A stretch of DNA of 32,154 nt from CAIPBY01 sp041671305 (GCA_041671305.1 JBAZBX010000010.1:1-32154); one strand, 5' to 3'; counted from the first letter of the stretch, positions 19,511 through 27,215 are shown. The notes: generated by a model from the letters alone, not told the origin. Made by a program: numbers and translations.

Positions 19511-20791
19511 TTATTTTAGGAATTTTTCGTAGCTAGTCATATCAAAGTGTCCATGTCCGCTGAGATTAAAGAGTATAGTCTTGCTTTCTCCGGTTTCTCG
19601 GCATTTGATGGCTTCATCAATAGCAGCTTTTATGGCGTGGGCCGATTCTGGTGCAGGAATTATGCCTTGATTCCTAGCAAATTGAAGTGCGGCGGCAAAA
19701 GTATCTTCTTGTTCATAGGCTTTGGCTTCAATTAATCCTTGATTGTAAAGGGCACTTGTAATTGGAGATGCGCCATGATACCGCAATCCTCCAGCATGGA
19801 TGGCGCTAGGCATAAAATCTTTGCCCAGAGTGTACATCTTCATAAGCGGAGTTAACCCTGCAGTATCTCCGAAATCATATTCAAATTTTCCTTCAGTTAA
19901 CGTTGGGCAGGATTTGGGTTCTACGGCAATGAAACGCGTTTTGGTTTTACCCTCTAAATTATCAATTAAGAAAGGAAATGAGATGCCGGCAAAATTACTG
20001 CCACCGCCATGACAGCCTATTATAATGTCGGGTTTGTCTCCGGCCATTTCCATTTGGGTTTTGGCTTCCTGTCCGATAATCGTCTGATGAAGAAGCACGT
20101 GGTTGAGTACTGAGCCAAGAGCATATTTAGATTTGGGATCTTGGACGACTTGCTCTACCGCTTCGGAAATTGCAATGCCCAGACTCCCTGGACTATTTGG
20201 ATCCTTGGCTAGCGCATCTCTGCCGGCTTGTGTCTCTTCGGAAGGACTGGCTACGCACTCGCCTCCAAAAATATTCATCATAATTTTTCTGTATGGTTTA
20301 TTTTCATATGAAGTTTTGACCATAAATACTTTGCATTTCATTTTGAAATAATTACAGGCAAAACTTAAGGCTGAGCCCCACTGTCCAGCGCCAGTTTCAG
20401 TAATTAAACTTTCAATTCCTTCTTGTTTGTTGTAATAAGCTTGAGCTAAGGCTGTGTTTAGTTTGTGGCTACCCACCGGAGAAACACCCTCGTATTTGTA
20501 ATAAATTTTAGCAGGAGTATTTAATTCTTTTTCTAACCGCGTAGCTCGTATAAGTGGAGATGGGCGATAAAGCATATAGGCTTTGCGTACTTCCTCGGGA
20601 ATTTCAATTAATTTTTCCATGGACATTTCTTGTTTGATTAATTCCATTGGGAAAATAGGGGAGAAGTCATCTGGTCCGGCCGGCTCTTTGGTTCCAGGAT
20701 GAAGCGGAGGATCCAGTGGTTTGGGCAGATAAGGTAGGATGTTTAAATAATGAGTTGGAATATGTTTTTGATCTAGGAAAAACATTGGCAT
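19511..20791 (-). CDS. TrpB2-type tryptophan synthase beta chain-like enzyme
   Basis: A pyridoxal-phosphate enzyme of the TrpB2 branch (426 residues; standard TrpB1 is about 400). The PLP lysine is Lys110 in GSHKLNTA; TETGAGQWG (131-139) holds the catalytic Glu132; the PLP phosphate loop is GCHGGGSNFAG (259-269). The C-terminus ends SGHGHFDM. The N-terminal 60 residues (PTHYLNILPYLPKPLDPPLHP) are the TrpB2-specific extension. TrpB2 can make tryptophan from indole and serine without TrpA, and no trpA is seen. The T-box leader upstream, with features fitting tRNA-Trp, supports tryptophan synthesis or indole salvage as the role. It follows a zinc-ribbon gene by about 150 bases in the same transcript. 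Confidence 0.93.
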   Translation of the reverse strand: MPMFFLDQKHIPTHYLNILPYLPKPLDPPLHPGTKEPAGPDDFSPIFPMELIKQEMSMEKLIEIPEEVRKAYMLYRPSPLIRATRLEKELNTPAKIYYKYEGVSPVGSHKLNTALAQAYYNKQEGIESLITETGAGQWGSALSFACNYFKMKCKVFMVKTSYENKPYRKIMMNIFGGECVASPSEETQAGRDALAKDPNSPGSLGIAISEAVEQVVQDPKSKYALGSVLNHVLLHQTIIGQEAKTQMEMAGDKPDIIIGCHGGGSNFAGISFPFLIDNLEGKTKTRFIAVEPKSCPTLTEGKFEYDFGDTAGLTPLMKMYTLGKDFMPSAIHAGGLRYHGASPITSALYNQGLIEAKAYEQEDTFAAALQFARNQGIIPAPESAHAIKAAIDEAIKCRETGESKTILFNLSGHGHFDMTSYEKFLK

Positions 20792-20907
20792 AAATTTTTA
20801 TTTTATTTTTTAATAATTAAAAGATGGATTGACTCTCGCCAATATTCCCTTGCTTTATTTTTGAAATAATATTTTTTCATATTTTAATTTAATTATCTTT
20901 TTGGGGT

Positions 20908-20938
20908 TGGTCGGGGGATGGCGTTCATCCCCCGACCA
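20908..20938 (-). other. Perfect 13-bp hairpin between the zinc-ribbon and trpB-like genes
   Basis: TGGTCGGGGGATG (20908-20920) pairs perfectly with CATCCCCCGACCA (20926-20938). No T-tail follows on either strand, so it is more likely an mRNA-stabilising or processing hairpin than a terminator. The remaining 110 bases up to the trpB-like start are AT-rich without other signals. Confidence 0.6.
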
Positions 20939-20942
20939 GCGG

Positions 20943-21128
20943 TTATTGAGTTTTGTTTTTCTTTTCTTCCTCCTCTTGTTGCAGTCGCAAATTTACTTTG
21001 CCGATTTGGCAATTTGGGTTTCGGCAACCGGCAACATTGCCTAGCCTTTCCTGACTGCCAAATCCGATCCCGCCAACTTTGCCCATGTAGATGGTTAATG
21101 GCTGTTGGCAAAGAGGACAATTGTCCAT
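20943..21128 (-). CDS. Small zinc-ribbon protein, 61 residues
   Basis: Has two Cys pairs, CPLC (4-7) and CRNPNC (35-40), spaced like a treble-clef or zinc ribbon, then a charged tail with EEEEKK. No close family comes to mind. The gene looks real because GAGGAG stands 9 bases before ATG 21128 and because it is the first frame after the T-box terminator. It therefore shares the tryptophan-responsive leader with the trpB-like gene. A role in tryptophan metabolism is possible but open. Other T-box units in Gram-positives include the small zinc protein AT (anti-TRAP), which is similar in size and position; the Cys spacing here differs, so this is only an analogy. Confidence 0.8.
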   Translation of the reverse strand: MDNCPLCQQPLTIYMGKVGGIGFGSQERLGNVAGCRNPNCQIGKVNLRLQQEEEEKKNKTQ

Positions 21129-21170
21129 AATCCGATTCTCCTCGTAAAAACGTCATGGTTGGGAAACAAA

Positions 21171-21220
21171 AAAACTCGTCTTTTTACTCAAACAAAAGTT
21201 TGAATAAAAGGACGAGTTTT
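21171..21220 (-). terminator. Regulated terminator of the T-box leader
   Basis: Left and right arms AAAACTCGTC (21171-21180) and GACGAGTTTT (21211-21220), extended by TTTTTA/TAAAAG and an inner TCAAAC/GTTTGA hairpin. On the minus strand it runs out into TTTTTTTG. Confidence 0.9.
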
Positions 21221-21431
21221 CTCGTGGTGCCACCTTTTTCAGAAAATAGTCTAGCTACTTTCCCTCATTGACTTTGATCTCTCAACATCAATTATCCTAT
21301 GATTACGGAGGAAGCCGGGCTTCCACATGCAGTTTGCTAGCAGAAGCCATCTCACTGCGCCCAACCCCCAATTGCCAATTAAGAACATTCGGGGACGCAG
21401 ATCAATGATTTTGTAATTATAATTTGCTGAT
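21171..21431 (-). promoter_or_regulatory. T-box riboswitch, features fit tRNA-Trp
   Basis: The minus strand carries AAGGTGGCACCACG (21222-21235 region), the conserved T-box sequence, followed by a terminator (AAACTCGTC...GACGAGTTT, 21171-21220) with a T-run. Upstream is a long Stem I region with GCAGTGAGATGGCTTCTGC, where TGG is a plausible Trp specifier codon after the AGTGA loop motif. The bulge TGGC would pair with a tRNA ending GCCA, and tRNA-Trp has G73. Uncharged tRNA-Trp should favour antitermination and expression of the zinc-ribbon and trpB-like genes. Confidence 0.9.
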
Positions 21432-21437
21432 GGAGTT

Positions 21438-21465
21438 ATTATAGCAAATATTTGATAATAGTCAA
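21438..21465 (-). promoter_or_regulatory. Promoter of the T-box transcript
   Basis: TTGACT (21460-21465), a 16-base spacer and TATAAT (21438-21443), start near 21431. The -35 box lies within 4 bases of the stop codon of the upstream permease gene, and no terminator separates them, so read-through from the ABC unit is possible. Confidence 0.75.
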
Positions 21466-21468
21466 ATA

Positions 21469-22263
21469 TTAATTGCCAAAGGTCATAAAATTAGAACTTT
21501 CGTATTTCTTGACCGCTCGATTGAATATTTTTATGGAAATCATAAACCAGAAAAGGGCCAAAACGGCAATTAATAAAAGTTTACTCAAAGAAATATGTTT
21601 GATTATTTCAACGGGCAGAGTTCCGATTAAAAGCGAAGGAATTAAAAAAGTAAAAATAAATCTCATCGCTCCTTGGAAGGCACCACCATGGAACATAGAT
21701 GGTGTCATAAATAATTCAAAAATTCCAGTCGTTACTGAATCGGCGTCGGTAAAGAAAAAACTGGTAGAGTAAATTGTTATGACTGCTGACAAAAATACCA
21801 TGGCTGAAATTATAACAAGTAATGGCATTAAAAAAATTTGATAAAAATTGGCATGAATGAAAAAGGCATAAATTATCAAACAGGTAATTCCAAAAACCAT
21901 GTCGCCAAGCGCAGAAACGGCAAATGACGAGGTCGCAATTCTAATTAATAAGTTTTTGGGTGAAAGCATAAAACGGTCAAAAGCACCGGAAGCATTGTAA
22001 TCAGGCAGTTTTCTCAGTCCGGCTCCCATAGAAAAAACAATACCAAAAGATAGGGCTACGTATCCTTGTAAGCCGATTATATCAATGGCAGTCCAGCCTC
22101 CAATCACGCCGACCGATTTTACAAAAAATACCCATAAAAGTATAAAGGCGGTATTGTTGATGGTCATCCCGATAATATTCATCAAAAAGCTAGTGCGAAG
22201 TTCGGCACTGCTTTGGATATTCTTTTTTATTGCATACCAGGCGAAATATAATTCTTTCATCAT
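21469..22263 (-). CDS. ABC-2 type exporter permease (second permease)
   Basis: A 264-residue membrane protein with six hydrophobic segments (about 25-45, 52-75, 100-125, 135-165, 170-190 region and 225-250). It belongs to the ABC-2 permease class that pairs with a second permease and an ATPase (the COG3694/COG4587/COG4586 trio). The frame opens at 22278, but GGAGG lies 8 bases before ATG 22263 (MMKELYFAW), so I take that start; the site overlaps the stop codon of the upstream permease gene. Last gene of the three-gene operon. The transported substrate is unknown; relatives are linked to lipid, antibiotic or polysaccharide export. Confidence 0.9.
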   Translation of the reverse strand: MMKELYFAWYAIKKNIQSSAELRTSFLMNIIGMTINNTAFILLWVFFVKSVGVIGGWTAIDIIGLQGYVALSFGIVFSMGAGLRKLPDYNASGAFDRFMLSPKNLLIRIATSSFAVSALGDMVFGITCLIIYAFFIHANFYQIFLMPLLVIISAMVFLSAVITIYSTSFFFTDADSVTTGIFELFMTPSMFHGGAFQGAMRFIFTFLIPSLLIGTLPVEIIKHISLSKLLLIAVLALFWFMISIKIFNRAVKKYESSNFMTFGN

Positions 22264-22267
22264 ATAA

Positions 22268-23068
22268 TTATCCTCCATTTACGGATACTTTTTTCTTGGC
22301 TTTTTTAAACATAAAATAGACGATTATACTCAATAAGATTATCCAGAATAATTGAATGCCGATGAGCTGATACCAATTTGTCTGCCAAGATTGATATGGC
22401 GTATGAGTTACAAATTGTGAGGCACCAAATGGGCTGTACAAGGCAATTTGATACATGAATTTGGGGAATAAAGCGATTGGAAGATATGATCCGCCAAGAA
22501 TCATGACTGCCTTATCAACTATCCAATAAACAGGATTTATATCCTCTATCCAAAAAGATAGAAAGCCTACGATGGCGTATATTAGTAAGGAAAGAATTGA
22601 TCCGCAAAGAAAAGTCAGAATAAATGTTGGAATGAATAGATTGATTGTCATCGTTGGAGGAAATCCGATTATAAAGGCTAAGGCGATGACTGTCAGTATG
22701 GTGATTATAATAAAAGAGTATAAGCCTGAGCCGATTTGCCACCATATTCGATAGGAGATATAAGATATCGGCTTGCTAAATAATACTTCAATATTACCGG
22801 ATTGCACATCCTGCATTATCAGTCTTGAAATATCCCGCAATCGTAAAACGGAGAATGAGAAATAGAAAAATATGCTCCAGGCGGTAAAAATAAATGTCGT
22901 GCCATTAATAACGCCATTATCCAATTTAAAAACATACCAATATAAAATCAAAAGAATTCCGCATCTGGCGATGACTCCGATAGTATCAACAATAAGCCGG
23001 CCGGGATATTGAATGCGATCCTTGATTAATGTTTTAAGTATTTTGACTGCTAATCGAATTTCTTTCAT
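22268..23068 (-). CDS. ABC-2 type exporter permease (first permease)
   Basis: A 266-residue permease with about six membrane segments and the typical soluble elbow helix before the first one (KTLIKDRIQYPGRLIVDTIG). The segment ISRLIMQDVQSGNIEVLFSKPISY (82-105) is the cytoplasmic loop that meets the ATPase in this family. Its start overlaps the ATPase gene by 35 bases and its end overlaps the ribosome binding site of the next permease gene, so the three are translationally coupled. There is no Shine-Dalgarno site of its own. It forms a heterodimeric channel with the second permease. Confidence 0.9.
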   Translation of the reverse strand: MKEIRLAVKILKTLIKDRIQYPGRLIVDTIGVIARCGILLILYWYVFKLDNGVINGTTFIFTAWSIFFYFSFSVLRLRDISRLIMQDVQSGNIEVLFSKPISYISYRIWWQIGSGLYSFIIITILTVIALAFIIGFPPTMTINLFIPTFILTFLCGSILSLLIYAIVGFLSFWIEDINPVYWIVDKAVMILGGSYLPIALFPKFMYQIALYSPFGASQFVTHTPYQSWQTNWYQLIGIQLFWIILLSIIVYFMFKKAKKKVSVNGG

Positions 23069-24041
23069 AAATATGTCTTATAACTGTTTCAAGGTCGGCA
23101 TTAGCTACATCAATATCTTCAACTTCAAATATATCAAGCAGTTTTTTTAAGGATTCTTGAACGCTGATCTTGTTGATATCAACAACAACGGTAATTCTAT
23201 TTTTGTCTTTGGAAGAGTAACTTATTCCTTTGGGGAGTTTGGGAAAGGAATCGAAATTACTCTGTGCGACAAGATTGATATATTTTTCATAAACAAAAGT
23301 CTTTGCTAGATCTTGCGTGGGCAAATCTTTTATAATAATGCCATGATTAATGATGATAGTTCTGTCGCAAAGCGATTCAATATCGCCGACATCATGAGAG
23401 GTCAGAAATATAGTGGTTTTTTCTTCTTTGTTTATTTTGAGTAACAGATCGCGAAGCATTTTTTTGGCTACTACATCAAGTCCGATTGTTGGTTCATCAA
23501 GGAGGATTATTTTGGGTTTGTGAATTAGGGAGGCGGCCACTTCTGCTCTCATTCTTTGTCCGAGAGAAAGCTTGCGAACTGGTTGAGTTAGGAATGGCTC
23601 AAGATCAAAAAGCTCTACCAATTCGGAAATTCTTTTTTGGATTTCATTATTTGAAAGATCATACATTACCCCAAAGAATTCAAGGGAGTCGGTTAGTGGA
23701 AGATTGGGTAGAAGTTGTGAACGCTGGCCGAAAACTGTACCGATTTGATAGGCGAGTTTTTTTCTGTCTTTGGTTGGATTAAATCCAAGAATATTTATTT
23801 CGCCTGTTGTGGGAAAGAGAATTCCAGTTAGCATTTTAATTGTAGTAGATTTACCGGCTCCGTTAGGGCCGATGAAGGCTATTCGTTCGCCATGTTTGAC
23901 TGAAAAAGAAATATCATTAACTGCTATTATTTCTTTTGTTTCAGGAAAAAATAAATTTTTTATCCAACCGGAAGAAGAGTTTCTTGCGGAGAAAGAAAAC
24001 TTTTTGGTAAGGTTGGAAATTATAATAGAATCTTGGCTCAT
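23034..24041 (-). CDS. ABC exporter ATPase subunit
   Basis: Drives the adjoining permeases. In the 335 residues Walker A is GPNGAGKST (58-66), the signature is LSLGQRMRAEVA, Walker B is KIILLDEPTIGLD and the switch His is in LTSHDVGDIESLCD. An insertion after strand 1 (SSSGWIKNLFFPETKEIIAV) and an extra C-terminal regulatory domain (about 245-330, with TVVVDINKISVQESLKKLLDIFEVEDIDVANADLE split over it) are typical of the COG4586 branch. First gene of the operon; start at ATG 24041 in AT-rich DNA. No consensus promoter is obvious. Confidence 0.95.
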   Translation of the reverse strand: MSQDSIIISNLTKKFSFSARNSSSGWIKNLFFPETKEIIAVNDISFSVKHGERIAFIGPNGAGKSTTIKMLTGILFPTTGEINILGFNPTKDRKKLAYQIGTVFGQRSQLLPNLPLTDSLEFFGVMYDLSNNEIQKRISELVELFDLEPFLTQPVRKLSLGQRMRAEVAASLIHKPKIILLDEPTIGLDVVAKKMLRDLLLKINKEEKTTIFLTSHDVGDIESLCDRTIIINHGIIIKDLPTQDLAKTFVYEKYINLVAQSNFDSFPKLPKGISYSSKDKNRITVVVDINKISVQESLKKLLDIFEVEDIDVANADLETVIRHIYERNSISSQNT

Positions 24042-24071
24042 AATAATATATTAACATGGAATCATTATTTA

Positions 24072-24106
24072 TAAAAATAAAAAATTCCTACATATGTAAG
24101 AATTTT
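24072..24106 (-). terminator. Terminator of the Nudix gene
   Basis: AAAATTCCTACATATGTAAGAATTTT forms a stem with one mismatch and a short apex; the minus strand continues into TTATTTTTAT. It lies 35 bases after the Nudix stop. Confidence 0.75.
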
Positions 24107-24140
24107 TTATGATGTGCCCAAGGTGGGATTCAATAAAGAA

Positions 24141-24653
24141 TCAATTTCTTCTTTCATCAAAATGCGATTCATTGCTTGTGTAAGATGTCATAGTATCCTG
24201 GTTATATGTTCCCATACCACAATAAAAATCTTTACCTTCTATGATTTGACGTAAGTATAATGGCACATGATCTACAATGTCAGGATGATTCAAAAAGTTT
24301 TCAATCTTCAGCCATTGAATTTCACCTTCGTCGGAGATTTCTTTGGGTTCGCCTTCAAATTCATTGGCAACAAAAAGATACATTTGATTGAGATAGCCGG
24401 TGTCCATCATTCTCATAAACATTCCTCGCAGTGATATCTCTTTGAGCGTCAATCCTGTTTCTTCAAGAAACTCTCTTTTTGCAGATGCAAGTAAATCTTC
24501 TCCCGGTTCTACTTTCCCACCGAAGCCGGAAATTTTATTGGGATAGATTTTTTTATTACTGCTACGCTTCAAAGTCAAGATTTCATCACCCTTGATTAAG
24601 AAGGTTAGGGTCAGGGGACTGACTTTATAATTAGCCAGGTCTAAATCAATCAT
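24141..24653 (-). CDS. Nudix hydrolase, MutT-like
   Basis: A 170-residue pyrophosphohydrolase with a complete Nudix box, GKVEPGEDLLASAKREFLEETG (46-67), fitting Gx5Ex7REUxEExGU. The preceding strands (LTFLIKGDEILTLKR) and NKISGFGGK are typical of enzymes of the 8-oxo-dGTP / MTH1-like group, as is the C-terminal YLRQIIEGKDF. The likely role is cleaning oxidised nucleotides or another nucleoside diphosphate substrate. Its ATG is only 16 bases after the tRNA-Leu 3' end on the same strand, so after tRNA processing its mRNA would begin almost at the start codon. It has a terminator. Confidence 0.93.
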   Translation of the reverse strand: MIDLDLANYKVSPLTLTFLIKGDEILTLKRSSNKKIYPNKISGFGGKVEPGEDLLASAKREFLEETGLTLKEISLRGMFMRMMDTGYLNQMYLFVANEFEGEPKEISDEGEIQWLKIENFLNHPDIVDHVPLYLRQIIEGKDFYCGMGTYNQDTMTSYTSNESHFDERRN

Positions 24654-24669
24654 AGTATTAGTTTGTTAA

Positions 24670-24752
24670 TGCCCAGGGCGGGAATCGAACCCGCATGGCT
24701 TGTGGCCACAGCATTTTAAGTGCTGCGTGTATACCTATTCCACCACCTGGGC
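24670..24752 (-). tRNA. tRNA-Leu (TAA)
   Basis: Class II tRNA of 83 nt: acceptor GCCCAGG/CCTGGGC with A73, anticodon loop CTTAAAA within CAGCA/TGCTG, long variable arm TGGCCACAAGCCA and T-loop TTCGATT. CCA not encoded. The Nudix gene follows in the same transcript. Confidence 0.96.
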
Positions 24753-24801
24753 AGATTTATGAATATTTGTTTTCCTTGAAATCTCACATTCTGCTTTATT
24801 T

Positions 24802-24830
24802 AGATTAGCAAAAATAAATATTTTTTTCAA
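24802..24830 (-). promoter_or_regulatory. Promoter of tRNA-Leu (TAA) and the Nudix gene
   Basis: TTGAAA (24825-24830), a 17-base spacer and TAATCT (24802-24807) on the minus strand. Confidence 0.5.
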
Positions 24831-24852
24831 CCTCTAGCGGGAATTACGCCAG

Positions 24853-24882
24853 AAATCGCCAACAAAAACTTGGCGATTTTTT
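24853..24882 (+). terminator. Terminator-like hairpin facing the plus strand
   Basis: AAATCGCCAA (24853-24862) pairs with TTGGCGATTT (24870-24879), followed by TTT. On the plus strand no gene precedes it, so it may guard against antisense transcription or belong to element D. It is similar to the AATCGCC/GGCGATT terminator beside element A. Confidence 0.5.
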
Positions 24883-24890
24883 CTATCCAG

Positions 24891-25030
24891 GGTAGCCCGC
24901 CGAATGAACGGGAATTCCGCGCGCCGCATTAGCGTCGCTTGTCCTGGGTTGGCGCCAATCCTCCCTAGGGTCGCATCGTTGACTCTCGTCCGGATTACCG
25001 GACTCGCTTCCAACCTGTTCGATTTCTAAC
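24891..25030 (-). repeat. tRNA-linked structured element, copy D (no intact tRNA beside it)
   Basis: Nearly identical to B over TTCCGCGCGCCGCATTAGCG and TCGCTTGTCCTGGGTTGGCG. The closing helix is GGTTGG (24947-24952) with CCAACC (25010-25015), and the hairpin is GTCCGG-ATTA-CCGGAC, with stem changes that keep pairing. The edges (GGGAATT and TTCGATTTC) resemble T-arm pieces, but no tRNA in the window matches them. tRNA-Leu lies 140 bases away, beyond its own promoter. Confidence 0.75.
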
Positions 25031-25082
25031 CCTCAATAATTTAAATAGCCACCTTAATAGGTGGCTATTTAAATTATTGAGG
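25031..25082. terminator. Perfect 24-bp hairpin next to element D
   Basis: 25031-25054 and 25059-25082 are exact inverted copies around the loop TAAT, followed by ATTTTTAT on the plus strand. It occupies the same place relative to element D as the long hairpin does beside element A. Confidence 0.75.
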
Positions 25083-25637
25083 ATTTTTATGATACCGCTC
25101 GAACCTATTTTATCAAAAATTCGTAACTAATGGAAATCGCCCCGCCACTGCCTCGCTTCACTCGGCAACACCAAAAAGAAAAAATGTTCCTTGCTTTCTT
25201 GATTTGGCGGGGGGTGAAATTTTTCTTAAAAATGGAAAGGACATTTTTCTTTTTGATGTTCTGCCTTCCAAGTATTCGGGCAGTGTGGCGGGACGAAATG
25301 CGGACTCGGTAAAGCAAAACTATTTTTGCGGGAGGAAAAGGATTTGCTTTGCCTCGACTCTTTTTTGTGCGGGGATTTGGTATCCGCCGCGCGCGAGGGC
25401 ACGGGAGGAATGCGCGGCGGATTTTGACGGTTTGGGCTATAAAAAAGAAACCTCACAGTCCATTCAGAGATTTCTGAAATGAAACTGCGAGGTTAAGGTT
25501 GTTGGGGAAAGAACTCTTGGAGATAGTTGATGTAAGATTTCGATAAACGGCGGAGATATGTACACAATGTAGAGCTGATTTGGGAACTCATTCACCATCA
25601 TTGTGCAATATCATTGGCACATGCAGTCTTCGTTTAT
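25083..25637. other. Gene-free stretch rich in inverted repeats
   Basis: No convincing gene on either strand. Four inverted repeats stand out: CCCCGCCA/TGGCGGGG (25140-25147 with 25205-25212), AAAGCAAA/TTTGCTTT (25311-25350), ATCCGCCGCGC/GCGCGGCGGAT (25382-25422, with TTTT after it) and an imperfect long one from AACCTC to GAGGTT (25449-25494). The open frames present are short and change composition along their length. From 25500 to 25637 I see nothing. Confidence 0.6.
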
Positions 25638-26225
25638 TTAGGTCGAAACAACTTCGTCGTTTATTTTATTTCTCCATTTTTTAAGTATGGATTTATTGAT
25701 ATTGTATGCATCATCTTTAGTTAAACCTGTGAATTCTTCCGAAGAGAACCAGTGCATCTTTTCGCATTTATCTGGTTCCATAATCTTGGGTTGCTGACCA
25801 TCAGGAAGAGGTGCGATAAAGAAAAAGGCATAAATGCTTTTTACATAACCATATACCTCCTTTCTATAATCGAATCTTTGGATATGAAAAGGCACTGGGT
25901 CTGCAATCTCTATATCTGTTATGCCAGTTTCTTCTAAAAGTTCTTTTTGAGCAACTGCATGCACATCGGAATCTCCATCACAATGACCTCCGGGGAACGT
26001 CCAAGCCTTTATTTTTGTATGCCAGAGGCAGAGCATGTTTTTATAATCATGGGAAAATAACAACATGTTTGATGCTATGTGTCTAGCTCCCTCTTTCTTA
26101 ATACGTTCAAAACAGTGAGGATCGGTTTCTATGTAGTTTATCAAACTCTGAAGATCACTAACATCTTCCTGAGGATTTCTTTTAATGTATTCTTTTATAA
26201 GCAAGATAAGCGACTGATGATTCAT
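25638..26225 (-). CDS. Nudix hydrolase with an atypical Nudix box
   Basis: A 195-residue protein with an N-terminal helical part (about 1-40), then a Nudix domain. The box reads GHCDGDSDVHAVAQKELLEETGI (about 81-103): the first Glu of Gx5E is Ser, and the Arg of RE is Lys, while the catalytic core EL-LEETG is intact. Proteins of this subgroup (PGGHCDGDxD) are often annotated as MutT-like hydrolases. The first Glu is less critical than the REUxEE part, so activity is likely kept, though this is inference. It has no Shine-Dalgarno site. It lies downstream of the ribA-like terminator and upstream of the inverted-repeat stretch on the minus strand. Confidence 0.9.
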   Translation of the reverse strand: MNHQSLILLIKEYIKRNPQEDVSDLQSLINYIETDPHCFERIKKEGARHIASNMLLFSHDYKNMLCLWHTKIKAWTFPGGHCDGDSDVHAVAQKELLEETGITDIEIADPVPFHIQRFDYRKEVYGYVKSIYAFFFIAPLPDGQQPKIMEPDKCEKMHWFSSEEFTGLTKDDAYNINKSILKKWRNKINDEVVST

Positions 26226-26239
26226 AAAAATAAGTTAAT

Positions 26240-26275
26240 GATAAAATAAAAGGTGCCAGACCGAAGCCTGGCACC
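26240..26275 (-). terminator. Terminator of the kinase-GTP cyclohydrolase pair
   Basis: GGTGCCAG (26252-26259) pairs with CTGGCACC (26268-26275) with a GCTTCGGT apex (UUCG-type on the minus strand), then TTTTATTTT. It begins about 29 bases after the cyclohydrolase stop. Confidence 0.85.
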
Positions 26276-26303
26276 ATAGATTCGCAGTCAAGCAAATCCA
26301 GAC

Positions 26304-27215
26304 TCAGTCGCCCGACTCCTTTCCGAATTCGGGTTTGAAGTTGTGACCACTCTTGCGCATCTTCGTCTCCAGGTAGCTACGGTTTTGATCCGTCACCGTC
26401 GAAGGTAGCTTGACGATTTCGGAGACCGAAACCCCCGCATCATAACAGGCCATCGCCTTGTCCGAGTTGTTGGTGATCAGGCGGATGACCGTGAGACGGT
26501 AGCGGAAGAAGACATCTTTGAGGTAGTCGTACGTCCTCAGATCGTTCGGGAAGTAGCCGAGGTGTTGAGCATCGACTGTATCAGCTCCCTCGTCCTGGAA
26601 CTGGTAGATCTTGATCTTGTTTAAGATCCCGATCCCACGACCCTCTTCCTCGGGGTAGATCAGCATACCTCCCTGCTCGTTGATCATTTTCAGTGCGTTC
26701 TGCAGTTCCTCCCTGCAGTCACATTTGAGCGAATGGAAGATATCTCCTGTGTAGCACATGGAGTGAGTCCTGATCACGGGGATCAGTGGCATCTCCATAG
26801 TCCTGAGGCCGAGAACGTTGTTGCCACCTGTCCGGCTTTCGAAGCCAAACAGTATGAACTTACCGTACTCGGTCTCCAGCTTCGTTTCTCCGAAGAAGTT
26901 GTAGGCGCGGTTGTTGATCGACAGATCTCCTCCGATCTTGGCAAGGAAGTTCACGACGTGCTTCCTGGCGTTGACGGATTCGAATCTGGACAGATTCGTG
27001 AAGAAAGACGTCTTGTTGGAGGGAATCGCTCCCACCTGACACCTCTTCAGATCAGGGTGATCCGAGGAAGTGTCGATGATGATCGTCTTACTCCCAGATA
27101 GATCCAGCGCCTCGATAGTGGGAACGCTATCGACGACGTAGCGGTGATGCTCAAGAGCATCGGCGAGACTCGCAGGGATCCTTCCCTGCGTGACAATCGA
27201 GACTTTTTCAGACAC
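26304..27215 (-). CDS. ribA: GTP cyclohydrolase II-like protein with extra N-terminal domain
   Basis: GTP cyclohydrolase II opens GTP to the first riboflavin precursor. Its core is clear from about residue 112: RTHSMCYTGDIFHSLKCDC (149-167) supplies the zinc ligands Cys154, Cys165 and Cys167; YPEEEGRGIGILNKIKIY (187-204) includes the loop and Tyr204; LGYFPNDLRTY (219-229) carries the equivalent of the nucleophilic Arg (Arg227). The first 110 residues are an extra part I do not recognise; it is not the RibB domain. The start is GTG 27215, with GGAGGTG ahead, and it overlaps the kinase gene by 8 bases. No other riboflavin gene is seen. G+C and codon choice are visibly higher than in neighbours, suggesting transfer. 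Confidence 0.92.
   Translation of the reverse strand: MSEKVSIVTQGRIPASLADALEHHRYVVDSVPTIEALDLSGSKTIIIDTSSDHPDLKRCQVGAIPSNKTSFFTNLSRFESVNARKHVVNFLAKIGGDLSINNRAYNFFGETKLETEYGKFILFGFESRTGGNNVLGLRTMEMPLIPVIRTHSMCYTGDIFHSLKCDCREELQNALKMINEQGGMLIYPEEEGRGIGILNKIKIYQFQDEGADTVDAQHLGYFPNDLRTYDYLKDVFFRYRLTVIRLITNNSDKAMACYDAGVSVSEIVKLPSTVTDQNRSYLETKMRKSGHNFKPEFGKESGD

Noticed and set aside
25204..25482. 92-codon plus frame and overlapping minus frames
   Set aside because: They span inverted repeats, have no ribosome binding site, and their composition shifts along the length.
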